From assembly GCA_016839805.1 (NCBI GenBank), contig JAEOTO010000041.1, positions 1-40,277 on the forward strand: DNA of 40,277 nt. Reading direction: 5' to 3'. Positions within the stretch are counted from its first letter, which is position 1, and the number at the start of each line of letters is the position of its first letter. The notes under the pieces are model-generated. The model was not told where the DNA came from and ran no database searches. It was given only the letters and a program-made list of their open reading frames with translations. Made by a program: the position numbers and the translations under genes. Below are positions 25,307 through 34,808 of the stretch, in pieces. This stretch comes from Candidatus Hermodarchaeota archaeon (lineage in GTDB: Archaea > Asgardarchaeota > Hermodarchaeia > Hermodarchaeales > Hermodarchaeaceae).

Positions 25307-26506
25307 TTAGCACTTTAGGACATCACCTAGAGCTTCGAATGTGGCAATAATACGGGGACGCCATTGACGATATAAGGTCAGGCGTTCTTGGTCGGCTTGG
25401 AGGAATTTGGCAATCGTTGGTGATTGGAGTATTTGATTAAGTATCAGGGCTTTGTTAAGGTTTGGAATAGCGGCTTCAATTGCCGCGCTCCATAACGTTA
25501 GAGCTTCCTTGGCTTGTTTGAAAGCTAAGGGAAGTGTATCCGTGGGAAGAGGATCTGGAATGAGACCACCAACGCCTTGTGATGGGTTTAGCCCGATTGT
25601 AATAAGAATTTGTCCAACAGGTGATTCAAAGGGAAGGACAGCATTCCAAAGTGCAGTTTGTTCACTAATTATGTGAGAATATGCTTGGGATCGAATTTCA
25701 ACAAATTGACGCAGGTTTTCATTACTCTCAATTAATTGCGTAATCATTCTCTGATTCTCTTTGAGCATTTGTGGGGAATAGGTTGCGAAGGAGGAGGATT
25801 CTAAGACAAATATCGGCATGGCAGAAACAACTTGAGCGATAGTATCGAGATACTGACCAAATTGTTGAAGAGTGAGTGATGGGTCACCACTTGTATCTAT
25901 TTCTTGAAGAATAGTTGAAAGAGGTATGAGAAAATCTCGACGTGAATGCTCCTGCCAATTTATGGCGATTTGTTTTACATTCAGAAAGAATGGTCCACTA
26001 AACTGCCCAATTAATTCAATAAGTCGTGTTACGTCAAATAAAAGCTGGTGAGTAGTAACAATTAATCGGTCTAATTCCTGAGCTGTGTCCTCTAAAACCC
26101 ACCGAAGATATTTTTGATCAAAATTCTTCGTTTGAAGAAAATCAGTAGCCTGAAGCTTGAAATTTTCTAATTCCTTTACTTCCCTCTGCGTCGCTCCCAA
26201 GTTCTTCGCTAGACCTCTCGTATGAGTAACCCAACGCTCTACGAGTTGAATGTATTTCTGAATATACAGAAGAACATCCATAAGTGATTGAAGCCATTTG
26301 GTTTCCAAGCGAACCGTCGAATCAGGCGCTTCAAGAATCGTTTTGAGTTCATCCGTTTTGTAGATTCCTGAATCTACTTGGAATAATGCGACTAAATAAT
26401 CTCGAACGGTTTCCGCATGAGCAGTGAAGGCCTGACGAACAGAAGTCATCAAATTGGTCTTTCCAAGACCCTGTAAAGACGTTTCGGAAGAATCCGTTGT
26501 AAGCAC
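25307..26506 (-). CDS. Large helical hypothetical protein
   Basis: The 399-residue protein is almost wholly alpha-helical, with heptad-like stretches (VRLETKWLQSLMDVLLYI, LKENQRMITQLIESNENL). It has no membrane segment and no recognised domain. It is convergent with the DUF362 gene (5 nt between stops) and divergent from the M20 peptidase. A scaffolding or coiled-coil role is possible; nothing in the context settles it. Confidence 0.65.
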   Translation of the reverse strand: MLTTDSSETSLQGLGKTNLMTSVRQAFTAHAETVRDYLVALFQVDSGIYKTDELKTILEAPDSTVRLETKWLQSLMDVLLYIQKYIQLVERWVTHTRGLAKNLGATQREVKELENFKLQATDFLQTKNFDQKYLRWVLEDTAQELDRLIVTTHQLLFDVTRLIELIGQFSGPFFLNVKQIAINWQEHSRRDFLIPLSTILQEIDTSGDPSLTLQQFGQYLDTIAQVVSAMPIFVLESSSFATYSPQMLKENQRMITQLIESNENLRQFVEIRSQAYSHIISEQTALWNAVLPFESPVGQILITIGLNPSQGVGGLIPDPLPTDTLPLAFKQAKEALTLWSAAIEAAIPNLNKALILNQILQSPTIAKFLQADQERLTLYRQWRPRIIATFEALGDVLKC

Positions 26507-26630
26507 ATGAGCCTTACGAGAACCTCATATCGAAAAAAAGTCTCTTTTTTTGCAAAAAAATCTAGGGGTTTTTGTTGTTCTTTGCACGTATGTTATCGTG
26601 AAGTCTATTACTTTTCCCGAAGGAAAACAT

Positions 26631-27935
26631 TTGCCACGGAAAGTGAAGCCATCAACTCAACGACCCAGTCAGGAAGAAGTGTTCAAAGCAGTAGAAGCCA
26701 AACGTGACCGACTGGTCTCGTTACTCCAGGATCTCATCCGCATACCCACCGTGGTTCCTCCAGGAGATAAATACGAAGAGATGGTCCAATTTCTGGAACC
26801 TATTTTTCAAAACCTAAACTTTCAGACTACCCGCGTAATTATTCCAGCTGAGGAAATTGAGAAGATTCCGTTTCCTCTTGAAGGTCCTCGTGTAAATTTA
26901 GTTGCACACCGTGACTTTGAGAAGGAAGAAGTAGTCACAATTTATGCCCATATGGATGTCGTTCCTATTGAAGAACCGTGGACTAAGGAGCCCTTCAATC
27001 CTGTTGTTGACAATGGGAAACTCTATGGTCGTGGAGCCATTGATATGAAATCAGGTATAGCAGGAATGATCGTCGCCCTTGAGGTACTTCATGAAATTGG
27101 AATTCAACCTCATTTCGATATCATCTGTACTCTCTGCACTGATGAAGAAATTGGCATGTATCCAGGAAGTTACTACCTTGCCAAAAAGGGATTTATGAAA
27201 GGTCATGTTGTCAACACTGAACTTGGGGCACAGATGCCTATTATCATTGCAGGAGTCGCAGGTAACGTTGACGTGAAAATTCGAACAAAAGGACGCAGTT
27301 GTCACTCTGGTATGAACTTCATGGGCGTCAATGCTGTTGAAGCGATGATACCGATCCTTTCTGAACTAGAAGCGCTCAAACACCAAGTTGAGAAGCGAGA
27401 ATCCAAGATCCCGCTAATGCCGATTCTTAAAGCCTTTGGAGCCACTTCCGACTATGTTACACCCATGTTCAACATTGACATCATTCAGGGTGGAACCAAA
27501 AGTAATGTTGTTCCAGCTGAATGTGAAGTGGTGATCAACCGACGGTATATTCCGGAAGAAACCTATGATCAAATAGTCAAAGAGATTCAAGACGCTGTCA
27601 ATCGTGGAAAGGCAAAGAGTAAGGTCCTTGATGTGGAAGTGAAATTCGTCCATTCTTATTCACCATTCATCGCCGACACTACAAGTAAATATGCGAAGAA
27701 GATGAAGGAGGCTCTAAAAGCAGTTCATGGCTTCCAGGATGAGGATTTCGTCGTGGGTGGGGCTGCGGCGTCAACAGATATGGGATTTATTACCCAAGCT
27801 AGTGACATTGCAAACATCATTGGACTTGGAGCTGCCACACTTGATAATGTGTCTGCTCACAAACCCGACGAATGGGTGCGTATAGACGATTTAGTAAATA
27901 TGACAAAACAATTGGTCCATTACCTAGCCCTATAG
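26631..27935 (+). CDS. M20 family metallopeptidase (ArgE/DapE/ACY1 type)
   Basis: This is a di-zinc amidohydrolase/peptidase. Metal and catalytic residues are visible: IYAHMDVVPIEEPW (first His and Asp), GRGAIDMKSG (bridging Asp), CTDEEIG (catalytic and metal Glu pair), the lid-domain KGRSCHSGMNFMGVNA, and the final His in NVSAHKPDEW. I favour TTG 26631, which has GAAGGA 6 nt upstream. GTG 26643 is possible, and ATG 26550 would add a hydrophobic N-terminus that relatives lack. The substrate is unknown. Confidence 0.9.
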   Translation: MPRKVKPSTQRPSQEEVFKAVEAKRDRLVSLLQDLIRIPTVVPPGDKYEEMVQFLEPIFQNLNFQTTRVIIPAEEIEKIPFPLEGPRVNLVAHRDFEKEEVVTIYAHMDVVPIEEPWTKEPFNPVVDNGKLYGRGAIDMKSGIAGMIVALEVLHEIGIQPHFDIICTLCTDEEIGMYPGSYYLAKKGFMKGHVVNTELGAQMPIIIAGVAGNVDVKIRTKGRSCHSGMNFMGVNAVEAMIPILSELEALKHQVEKRESKIPLMPILKAFGATSDYVTPMFNIDIIQGGTKSNVVPAECEVVINRRYIPEETYDQIVKEIQDAVNRGKAKSKVLDVEVKFVHSYSPFIADTTSKYAKKMKEALKAVHGFQDEDFVVGGAAASTDMGFITQASDIANIIGLGAATLDNVSAHKPDEWVRIDDLVNMTKQLVHYLAL

Positions 27936-27973
27936 ATGTCATTCACCTGAGAGTTTATCGAAATCCGGAGAGG

Positions 27974-28237
27974 TCAGATGAGGAAAGAAAGCCAGGGCGC
28001 GCTGAACGCCATCCATTGCATTGCAATGAACAGTACAATGCCTCCGACGACCATTTGTCGTCCACGAGATGGCTTCCAGTCTGACAACCAGAAGAGGATT
28101 CCCAAGGCTATGAGAGTCGCAGCGATGAAATTACCTGTGAAAAGGATTAACCCCCAGGTAATGATCAGATAGTGGATAAAATGCCCAATAAGTGGGTCGA
28201 GTGGAAATTGAGCGCCTGAAATGACCTGCGTCTTCAT
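27974..28237 (-). CDS. Small membrane protein
   Basis: The 87-residue protein has three short hydrophobic segments (FIHYLIITWGLILFTGNFIA, ALGILFWLSDW, MVVGGIVLFIAMQWMAFSA) and a Lys/Arg-containing loop between the second and third (KPSRGRQ). It is convergent with the M20 gene. No family is recognised. Confidence 0.62.
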   Translation of the reverse strand: MKTQVISGAQFPLDPLIGHFIHYLIITWGLILFTGNFIAATLIALGILFWLSDWKPSRGRQMVVGGIVLFIAMQWMAFSAPWLSFLI

Positions 28238-28361
28238 TCACCCCGCTTGTTCTTGCACGATAACTACTATAAACTCCCCGAAATTTGGCAGGCTTCAGTT
28301 TGATTACTGCCTATTCCAACAACTTATTTGACCCATTCTTATAACCACATTGCGAATTCTA

Positions 28362-29255
28362 ATGGCGCGTGAACGACTTGAAGAAGTCACCGATCAAATT
28401 TTTTTAGTTCGTGGAGAAACTAATGGACGATTCCCCCATGCTCATTCATTCCTTATCATCGCCGATGAAATTGTCTTAATTGATACTGGTTGTGGAATTG
28501 CCCTCTTACATGATCTCAAAAAGGAATTCGACATTAGTTACATCATTAACTCTCATACACATCCTGACCACTCAGCAGGTAATTGGATATTTCATAATTG
28601 TCGTATTTTTGTTCCCCAGGAAGCCTTTAGCACAAGCGGTGATATGGACGCCTTATCTCAACGCTTTGTTGGTGATGTTCTCGCCCCAATATGGCAGCAA
28701 TTCGCTCGCACGGAAATGGGATTTCAGAACTGTCGACCAACTCACAGCTATAATGACGAGACTACCTTTCAAATTGGGGACCTAGAACTAAAAACAATTC
28801 ACACGCCAGGTCATACAAAAGATCATTATTGTCTTTACTATGAACCTAAACATATTCTCTTTTCTTTTGACTATGATTTAACGTCATTTCCCTGGTATGG
28901 TCACAAAGAATCCAGCCTCGAAGAATTTCGCCAATCGATTCAATACCTCAAATCTCTACCAGCGAACATGATCTTGTCATCGCACCGTGATATTATCACA
29001 GAGGAAATTCAATCAGAATGGGATACGTACATTCAACGACTTGATGAACGGAATCAACGTATTCTCAGTCTTCTGAGTTCACCAAAAACAATTGCAGAGC
29101 TAGTTAACGCAGCCCCGATCTATCGAAAGTTCCCATACCAAGAACCTCTCCTCCGTTATTGGGAGGAAATAATGATTCAACAACATCTCAAAGAATTGGT
29201 AAATGCTGGACAAGTCTATCAAATCGATGAGAAGTATCATCAAACCAAAAAATGA
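28362..29255 (+). CDS. Metallo-beta-lactamase fold hydrolase
   Basis: The 297-residue protein has the zinc motif SHTHPDHSAGN (H65, H67, D69, H70), the later HTPGHTKDHYC, and LFSFDYDL carrying the bridging Asp. The C-terminal 80 residues form a helical domain similar to that of LACTB2-like enzymes, which include thioesterases and RNases. The start is ATG 28362; a TTG at 28350 is less likely. The substrate cannot be assigned. Confidence 0.9.
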   Translation: MARERLEEVTDQIFLVRGETNGRFPHAHSFLIIADEIVLIDTGCGIALLHDLKKEFDISYIINSHTHPDHSAGNWIFHNCRIFVPQEAFSTSGDMDALSQRFVGDVLAPIWQQFARTEMGFQNCRPTHSYNDETTFQIGDLELKTIHTPGHTKDHYCLYYEPKHILFSFDYDLTSFPWYGHKESSLEEFRQSIQYLKSLPANMILSSHRDIITEEIQSEWDTYIQRLDERNQRILSLLSSPKTIAELVNAAPIYRKFPYQEPLLRYWEEIMIQQHLKELVNAGQVYQIDEKYHQTKK

Positions 29256-29280
29256 GTGCGCATTTAGTATTGTGGTCAGG

Positions 29281-30147
29281 TTAGTATTGTTCGCGTTTAG
29301 ATGTGAATTGTACATGTACGAATTTACTGACGTTGAGCCAGTCATTTAACCGCATCATCACCCGAGTCCGCCACTTCCACCGTTTCTCTCGTGGGATTCG
29401 GGCAAAGAGGGGGAACCACTCAAGAACGTGCAGTCGATCAGACCACTTATGAACCTGTTTTTCCGGATTACCAAGGCCAAAATGAATGTTGACACCGTGG
29501 ATCCCATAGGATTGAAAGCGCCGTTTTACCATCCGGATGCCAAGTTTGGAGGGCATGTCAAAGAAAAGTTCACCACCTGGAAACTTGTCAGCCATAGCAC
29601 GAAATAGATCTGCAACTATATTTTCTGGAAAGTAATGAAAAAACCCTCCTGCAAAACAGAATAACCCATTTTCTCGTTTGAAGTTGATTGTGTCAAACCA
29701 AGAATAATCAAAGACAGATTTCGCGATGTAACGGTTACGATCCGATTCGGGGAGGAATCGTTTTCGATAGGCAATGGCTTTGGGTAAGTCCAGATCATAC
29801 CAAGTAATCCGGTTATTATCCACCCGAGAGAAGGTAGTATCCAAACCGCAGCCAATATTCACGATTGATGCCTTTGTGTGTTCATCAATGAAGTTTTTGA
29901 TGATATCATCAAAAGTCCGTGCCCGAATCAGGAAGGTGAGTCCATAGAATTCGTCAATGAATTTCTCCATGGCTTGGAATTCGGTTTCGGCTTCAGGATG
30001 GGTCGCTATTACTTTTTGGATTAACTGCTCGGCTTCAGTATCTGTTAAAATCTCTGGATATAATTGACTGTATTTTGCTCGGGCCCATAAGGGACCAACC
30101 ATAGTTGACTCTAGAGTCACAGAGACCGTTTCTTCCTTCTTTGACAA
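29281..30147 (-). CDS. Leucine-carboxyl-methyltransferase-like SAM methyltransferase
   Basis: The 288-residue protein matches the LCMT/polyketide O-methyltransferase (Tcmp-like) group: ARAKYSQLYPEILTDTEAEQ, FLIRARTFDDIIKNFI, IVNIGCGLDTTFSRVDN, TWYDLDLPKAIAYRKRFLP and GLFCFAGGFFHYFPE. These enzymes methylate carboxyl or hydroxyl groups of small molecules or, in eukaryotes, the PP2A C-terminus. The neighbouring methyltransferase is on the same strand. Confidence 0.85.
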   Translation of the reverse strand: MSKKEETVSVTLESTMVGPLWARAKYSQLYPEILTDTEAEQLIQKVIATHPEAETEFQAMEKFIDEFYGLTFLIRARTFDDIIKNFIDEHTKASIVNIGCGLDTTFSRVDNNRITWYDLDLPKAIAYRKRFLPESDRNRYIAKSVFDYSWFDTINFKRENGLFCFAGGFFHYFPENIVADLFRAMADKFPGGELFFDMPSKLGIRMVKRRFQSYGIHGVNIHFGLGNPEKQVHKWSDRLHVLEWFPLFARIPREKRWKWRTRVMMRLNDWLNVSKFVHVQFTSKREQY

Positions 30148-30190
30148 TGCTTATTCACACTCACAGCTAGTTCTCGAAAATCTATTATTG

Positions 30191-30826
30191 TTAACATTCT
30201 CCAAGACAATACAGGTACACTTTGAGGTCTTTGTCAATCTTGAGTGGCTTCCACCCATCAAACGTGTAGCGATTTGAGACTATTCGCGTCCGTGGTTGCA
30301 GTTCTTCAATGAATTTGGACTTCAACTTCTGATTAACTCGCTGACTTTGAAACACAGTGATAACAGTGGCAGCTTCCAGACTTTGATTAAAGAAGTTTCC
30401 TTGGATTAATTTGACTTTCTGACTGAGCCCTTGTCGTTGGATGGCGCGGCGCGAAAGGCGTAATCGAATTGGATCGGCTTCAATTCCCACCGCGTTTGCT
30501 CCGAATTCTTGTGCTGCCATTATGATTATTCGTCCATGACCTGATCCTAAATCGTATACAATATCTTCCTCTCCGATGTCAGCAAGCTCTAGCATTCTTC
30601 GAGCGACAGCCACCTCTGTTGGCACATACATAGCACCGATGGCTATCGGCCAGATGAGCCATACAAATATGCCAACTAAACATAATAAAAAACCGATAAC
30701 CCCCAACCAAAATACCAGCCAGAAATCCACAATTATCACTGAGATACAATGACCAACATGTAGTTGATATGCATTTACATATTGTGAACTAATCTGTCTT
30801 GAGAATGTAGCTTCCGGCTTCTCCAT
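30191..30826 (-). CDS. FAM173-like membrane-anchored protein lysine methyltransferase
   Basis: The 211-residue protein has an N-terminal hydrophobic helix pair (VFWLGVIGFLLCLVGIFVW). AMYVPTEVAVARRMLELADI follows, then motif I IVYDLGSGHGRIIIMAA with VGIEADPIRL and ATVITVFQSQRVNQKL. Membrane helix, V-P-T-x-x-x-V and D-L-G-S-G-x-G-R is the layout of eukaryotic FAM173 (ATPSCKMT/ANTKMT), which methylate mitochondrial membrane proteins. Bacterial relatives exist, so this is not by itself an Asgard marker. The first 20-30 residues may be over-called. Confidence 0.8.
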   Translation of the reverse strand: MEKPEATFSRQISSQYVNAYQLHVGHCISVIIVDFWLVFWLGVIGFLLCLVGIFVWLIWPIAIGAMYVPTEVAVARRMLELADIGEEDIVYDLGSGHGRIIIMAAQEFGANAVGIEADPIRLRLSRRAIQRQGLSQKVKLIQGNFFNQSLEAATVITVFQSQRVNQKLKSKFIEELQPRTRIVSNRYTFDGWKPLKIDKDLKVYLYCLGEC

Positions 30827-30955
30827 AAGGGCAAAGCAAGCCTTTTTATAGCAGTGTTAATGCTGCAAGTACATCAGTACCGATAAGTGAATGTTGTTTG
30901 GGCTTGTCTTTCCCCCTGCGGAGTGATTCCCCGAGTAAAGTTCTCTTCTTGGAAG

Positions 30956-30975
30956 ACTGATTATAGAAGTAACGT
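30956..30975 (+). promoter_or_regulatory. TATA-like box and leader of OB-fold copy 2
   Basis: GACTGATTATAGAAGTAACG precedes the start and matches the leader of copy 1 with few changes. The TATA-like ATTATAG is about 25 nt before ATG 30986, again fitting a leaderless mRNA. Confidence 0.62.
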
Positions 30976-30985
30976 GGTACCCAGA

Positions 30986-31471
30986 ATGAGTTATGATAGA
31001 GAGCCTGTAGAGGCAACAGTCGCAGACCTGCGACCATTTATGAAAAGTTTGAACATCTCCTTCAAAGTAGTCGAAAAAGGCGAAGCCCGTGAAGTATCTT
31101 CACGACGCGATGGCGAAACCCATCGAGTTCTTGATGCAGTCGCTGGCGATTCCACTGGCACAGTTATCCTGTCTCTTTGGGATGATATGATTGACACCGT
31201 AGAAGTTGACAAGAGTTACCGTCTAGAAAATGGCTATACTAGCCTCTTTCAAGGTCATCTCCGACTCAATATCGGTCGGTATGGTGAACTGAAGGATGCA
31301 GAAAATAGTATCGACGAAATCGACATGGACAACGATATTTCTGCCATGGAACACGAACGTCCTCAGAGACGATCTTATGGTGGCTATAGTCGGGGCCGAA
31401 GTTATGGTGGAGGCGATTCCCGCCGAGACCGTGGTGGTTCCCGCCGAGACCGTGGTCGACGTCGTTACTAA
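30986..31471 (+). CDS. OB-fold nucleic-acid-binding protein with RGG tail (copy 2)
   Basis: This 161-residue protein is a close paralogue of the one at 20254. DLRPFMKSLNISFKVVEKGE, SLWDDMIDTVEVDKSYRL and TSLFQGHLRLNIGRYGEL align without gaps. Most changes lie in the linker after the OB fold. The tail is again Arg/Gly-rich (YGGYSRGRSYGGGDSRRD) with a GGSRRDRGRRRY end and a repeated RRDRG unit. The start was chosen as in copy 1. The frame is open upstream to 30887, but that part is not conserved. Confidence 0.9.
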   Translation: MSYDREPVEATVADLRPFMKSLNISFKVVEKGEAREVSSRRDGETHRVLDAVAGDSTGTVILSLWDDMIDTVEVDKSYRLENGYTSLFQGHLRLNIGRYGELKDAENSIDEIDMDNDISAMEHERPQRRSYGGYSRGRSYGGGDSRRDRGGSRRDRGRRRY

Positions 31472-31652
31472 CTTAAAACCAGTAATATTGGAGGTAATGT
31501 CGTTCTAAGAACCGCACGACCTCCTGCATTTTCTTTTTTAGTTCTTGATGATGTAGATCGCCTGCACTAATTTTCTCATTAAACCGTAAGACTACCATCA
31601 TAATATCAAATGGATTCAACCACTTCAACTCCACAACATGGAGGAACACCAT

Positions 31653-32102
31653 CTAAAGGTATGTTTTCGATGCCTCTTTGTTCTGTAATCGTTGAGTAAT
31701 TCCCACCCAATTGCGTATTTGACTAAAATGCCCAACCGCATGGAACAAATTCTGTCGTATAGCCCCTTCAACCGTTGTCTGCTCACCCCATTGAAATGTA
31801 AAAGGTTCCCTCAATTTTTCATCAGAAAACGGTTTGATTGCCTCCATCATGCGATTAATCGCTCGATCCAAGTCCTTTTGATGAGATGGCGTTGGTTTAA
31901 ATCTCGTTAAATCCTTCAAAAACCAATTCCCTGCATCCTCAAAAATCGCCTGAACCGCATGATTAAACGTCTCCTCCACACTAAATTCCTTGGCATTCAC
32001 ACGATCCGCCCAACCATTCGCTGCATCAATTAGTGCAATCGTCTTTTTCCCGTGCCGACGCAACTCCTCCCACAACCGGAGATACACACTAATTTCACCC
32101 AT
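31653..32102 (-). CDS. DinB-like four-helix-bundle protein
   Basis: The 149-residue protein starts MGEISVYLRLWEELRRHGKK. It has a possible metal site typical of DinB/YfiT proteins: a His in ETFNHAVQAIFEDAGNWF and the pair in NLFHAVGHFSQIRNWVG. These proteins often act as thiol transferases or damage-induced proteins. The frame allows two more residues upstream. A 180-nt stretch without a gene separates it from OB-fold copy 2. Confidence 0.75.
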   Translation of the reverse strand: MGEISVYLRLWEELRRHGKKTIALIDAANGWADRVNAKEFSVEETFNHAVQAIFEDAGNWFLKDLTRFKPTPSHQKDLDRAINRMMEAIKPFSDEKLREPFTFQWGEQTTVEGAIRQNLFHAVGHFSQIRNWVGITQRLQNKEASKTYL

Positions 32103-32267
32103 ACACACGCCACCAAGTTATGTATCTGTTTCAAAACCATTTAGCCATTTTATCTATCCATCAAAAATCCTTGCACCACCCAAAATTGTGGAAGGTACTG
32201 TGTGCAACTTTTAACACTGAAGTGACAGATATGAGTGACGTAAATCACACTTTGCTACTAATTATAA

Positions 32268-33389
32268 TTGGTGTTTATAGTGAGACCACAACCGTTGATG
32301 ATGGTTCCGGGACCAGTAGCCTGCCACCTTGAAGTATTAAAAGCCCTTGCAACCCAACCGTTACATCCACGGGATTCACATTTTGTGACCATGTTCCGTC
32401 GAGTATTGCAAGAATTACGTGAAGTATTTCGAGCGCCCGATGGTCAACCAGTCCTTTTCAATGGTGGTGGCTTACTAGCGATGGAAGTCGCCTTGGCAAA
32501 TTTCATTGAGCCCAAGGATCACATCCTTATCGTAAATAATGGATTCTTTGGCGAAGAACTCATTCGTGTCGCCAAGTGCTATACTCGTAACGTCGAAACG
32601 TTGACCGCTCCTCTCGGTGAACGAGTTCCCCTGGAAGAAATTAAAATACACCTAGATTCCCACCAGTTTCAGGTTCTAGCCGTCAGCCACGTCGATACAG
32701 GGAGTGGAGTCAAAGCTCAAATTCACCAGCTCGTCCAAACAGCACAAACAACCAACACTCTGACCATCGTGGATGCTGTGTCCTCAGTAGCAGGAGAACC
32801 CCTTGAACAATCAGACTGGGGAATTGATGTATGCTTTGCCAGCACCCAAAAAGCAATTGCTGGTCCCCCAGGAATCGCCCTTCTCATGCTCGGAGAAAAA
32901 GCAATGGATCAGCTTGATGCCCGGCAAAAACCAATATCATCGGTTTACCTGAACCTGAAACATTGGATTACTTCAATGCAATCGTATGAAGTCGAAGATG
33001 TCCCTCGCCTTGTCTCAACCCCTGCCACCAACCTTGTTGCCGCCCTGGATATCGCGTTGCACCTCATTCAACAAGAAGGATTAAAACAACGAATTCAACG
33101 TCACCACCACAACGCCCAAAAACTTCGCGAAGGAATCACATCACTAGGATTGAACTTGGTTCCTAAACACCGCGATTACCAAGCAAACACGATTACCACT
33201 ATCTATTCCCCCCAGCAGATAGTTGCTACAAAGGTTGTCAAACACATGCTAAACCATGGCGTCCGTATTGTCCCCGGATTAGGACGTTCCCGCGAAGATC
33301 TTTTTCGTATCGGCCATATGGGCAATGTAACTTCTAAAGATGTCAGTACTACCCTCTCAGTACTGAAGAAGGTCCTAACAAAATTGTAG
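32268..33389 (+). CDS. Class V aminotransferase (alanine-glyoxylate / serine-pyruvate type)
   Basis: This PLP enzyme has PLMMVPGPVACHLEVLKAL near the start, LFNGGGLLAMEVALANFI, VSHVDTGSGVKAQIHQL, VDAVSSVAGEPLEQSDWGID (Asp169 pairs with the PLP ring nitrogen) and ASTQKAIAGPPGIA with PLP-binding Lys195. The GTG start at 32268 agrees with the family, although the frame could also begin nearer MMVPGP. It may serve glyoxylate detoxification or phosphonate/serine metabolism. Confidence 0.92.
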   Translation: MVFIVRPQPLMMVPGPVACHLEVLKALATQPLHPRDSHFVTMFRRVLQELREVFRAPDGQPVLFNGGGLLAMEVALANFIEPKDHILIVNNGFFGEELIRVAKCYTRNVETLTAPLGERVPLEEIKIHLDSHQFQVLAVSHVDTGSGVKAQIHQLVQTAQTTNTLTIVDAVSSVAGEPLEQSDWGIDVCFASTQKAIAGPPGIALLMLGEKAMDQLDARQKPISSVYLNLKHWITSMQSYEVEDVPRLVSTPATNLVAALDIALHLIQQEGLKQRIQRHHHNAQKLREGITSLGLNLVPKHRDYQANTITTIYSPQQIVATKVVKHMLNHGVRIVPGLGRSREDLFRIGHMGNVTSKDVSTTLSVLKKVLTKL

Positions 33390-33500
33390 TGAATTATCAC
33401 CTTTACTGCTTTACTCGATATTAGCTGAAACCTAGGTCGACCGTGATTGATAAAGCCAGTAAGAGCATCTTAGTCCATTTGACTAATGGAGGTGTAATCT

Positions 33501-34022
33501 ATGGATGCACTTGAAGCTATTATGACGCGTACATCCGTTCGTGATTTTACCAACGCCCCTATATCAGATGAACAAGTCGAGACACTGTTGAAAGCCATGA
33601 TTGCTGCTCCAAGTGGAGGAAATTTGCAGCCATGGCGTATCTATGTGATACGGAACAACGCCGTTAAACGACAACTCGTTAAGGGGGCACGAAACCAGAA
33701 ATTCATTGCGAATGCGCCTGTAGTGTTTGTGATTTGTCGGGTGCCAGATGAATCTGGTGATGAATATGGAAGTCGTGGACGAAATTTGTATTCCATCCAA
33801 GATACGGCTGCTATGACCCAAAATCTCTTGATTACAGCTCATGCCTTGGGCCTAGGTGGGTGTTGGGTGGGTGCATTTGATGACGCAGCCATTGCTACAG
33901 CCATTAAAACTCCCCTTAGTGTAATTCCGGTGGCAATCGTTCCGATTGGAATCCCTACAAAACTTCGAAAACCTAGAAGCCGAAAAGCTCTGAAACGTGT
34001 TGTCCACCTTATCCCAGAATAA
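33501..34022 (+). CDS. Nitroreductase family protein
   Basis: The 173-residue FMN-dependent oxidoreductase has RTSVRDFTNAPISDEQVETL then AAPSGGNLQPWRIYVI, and DTAAMTQNLLITAHALGLGG followed by CWVGAFDD. The fold is complete. GGAGG lies 8 nt before ATG 33501. The physiological substrate is unknown; relatives reduce nitro groups, flavins or quinones, or dehalogenate. Confidence 0.93.
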   Translation: MDALEAIMTRTSVRDFTNAPISDEQVETLLKAMIAAPSGGNLQPWRIYVIRNNAVKRQLVKGARNQKFIANAPVVFVICRVPDESGDEYGSRGRNLYSIQDTAAMTQNLLITAHALGLGGCWVGAFDDAAIATAIKTPLSVIPVAIVPIGIPTKLRKPRSRKALKRVVHLIPE

Positions 34023-34040
34023 AATGAGGACAAGCGGGAC

Positions 34041-34511
34041 CTAATCTGAGTTGCGTTCAATACGGGTCCATTTGAACCCTCGAGTTCGTCTGACTGGGGG
34101 ACGTGTTCTGTCCGTTTGGGTTGTGCGACCCTTACTATCTTTAGAAGAAGAGTGGGATTGGGAAGATAGATTGCGTTCCGTCTTTACTTCAGGAATGGTG
34201 GTAGTTGAGGATTGGAGTTTTCCATTTCTACCTAGGCTCAATTGCAGCCGTCCTTGGAATAGACTCGTTTGTCCACCGACTAATCGAAATACGTTCCCAT
34301 CTACTACTTGGGTAATGGCATCATCCCAGAGCGTTAAAAACATAACACCAGTTTCGTCACCAACAAGAACATCGGCGACTTGATGACTGGAGCCATCATT
34401 GCGGCTTCGTACCTTTCGAACGGCTTCAGTTTTCATAACCTTGAACTCAATCGTAATTCCCCGTTGAGAGGGACGGAGGTTAGCAAGTTTTAATTTTTGG
34501 CGAGTTGACAC
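34041..34511 (-). CDS. Third OB-fold paralogue, diverged tail
   Basis: The 156-residue protein aligns with the OB domains at 20254 and 30986 over LANLRPSQRGITIEFKVMKT, SRNDGSSHQVADVLVGDETG, MFLTLWDDAI and TSLFQGRLQLSLGRNGKL. I place the start at GTG 34511 (VSTRQKLKLANL) because it then lines up residue for residue with the starts of the other two; the frame stays open 29 codons further. The tail is Ser/Arg/Thr-rich (SSKDSKGRTTQTDRTRP) with few RGG units. It may have a specialised nucleic-acid or partner preference. Confidence 0.82.
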   Translation of the reverse strand: MSTRQKLKLANLRPSQRGITIEFKVMKTEAVRKVRSRNDGSSHQVADVLVGDETGVMFLTLWDDAITQVVDGNVFRLVGGQTSLFQGRLQLSLGRNGKLQSSTTTIPEVKTERNLSSQSHSSSKDSKGRTTQTDRTRPPVRRTRGFKWTRIERNSD

Positions 34512-34808
34512 ATCAATAACCTTGAACGAAATTACTGATCTGGAATCTAAAAACGTCGTAACCCACGGACCAACCCGCAAAAACAAGTTAGCAGCCAAGG
34601 GCCCAATGCCTTTTCAATAAACAGACCAGGGGAGCAATTCACGAAACCCCTTATATATCTACCCCGTCATGTCGCTAATCCAGAAAGCAACCAGCAACTA
34701 GAGAAGCCGCGATGAATCACACCAGCACCCTCTCAGGAATAAGTTATACCTCTGATTCATCCATTAAGGAAACCAACCAGAGAATACGCCAAGGAGATTC
34801 CGAGCATC

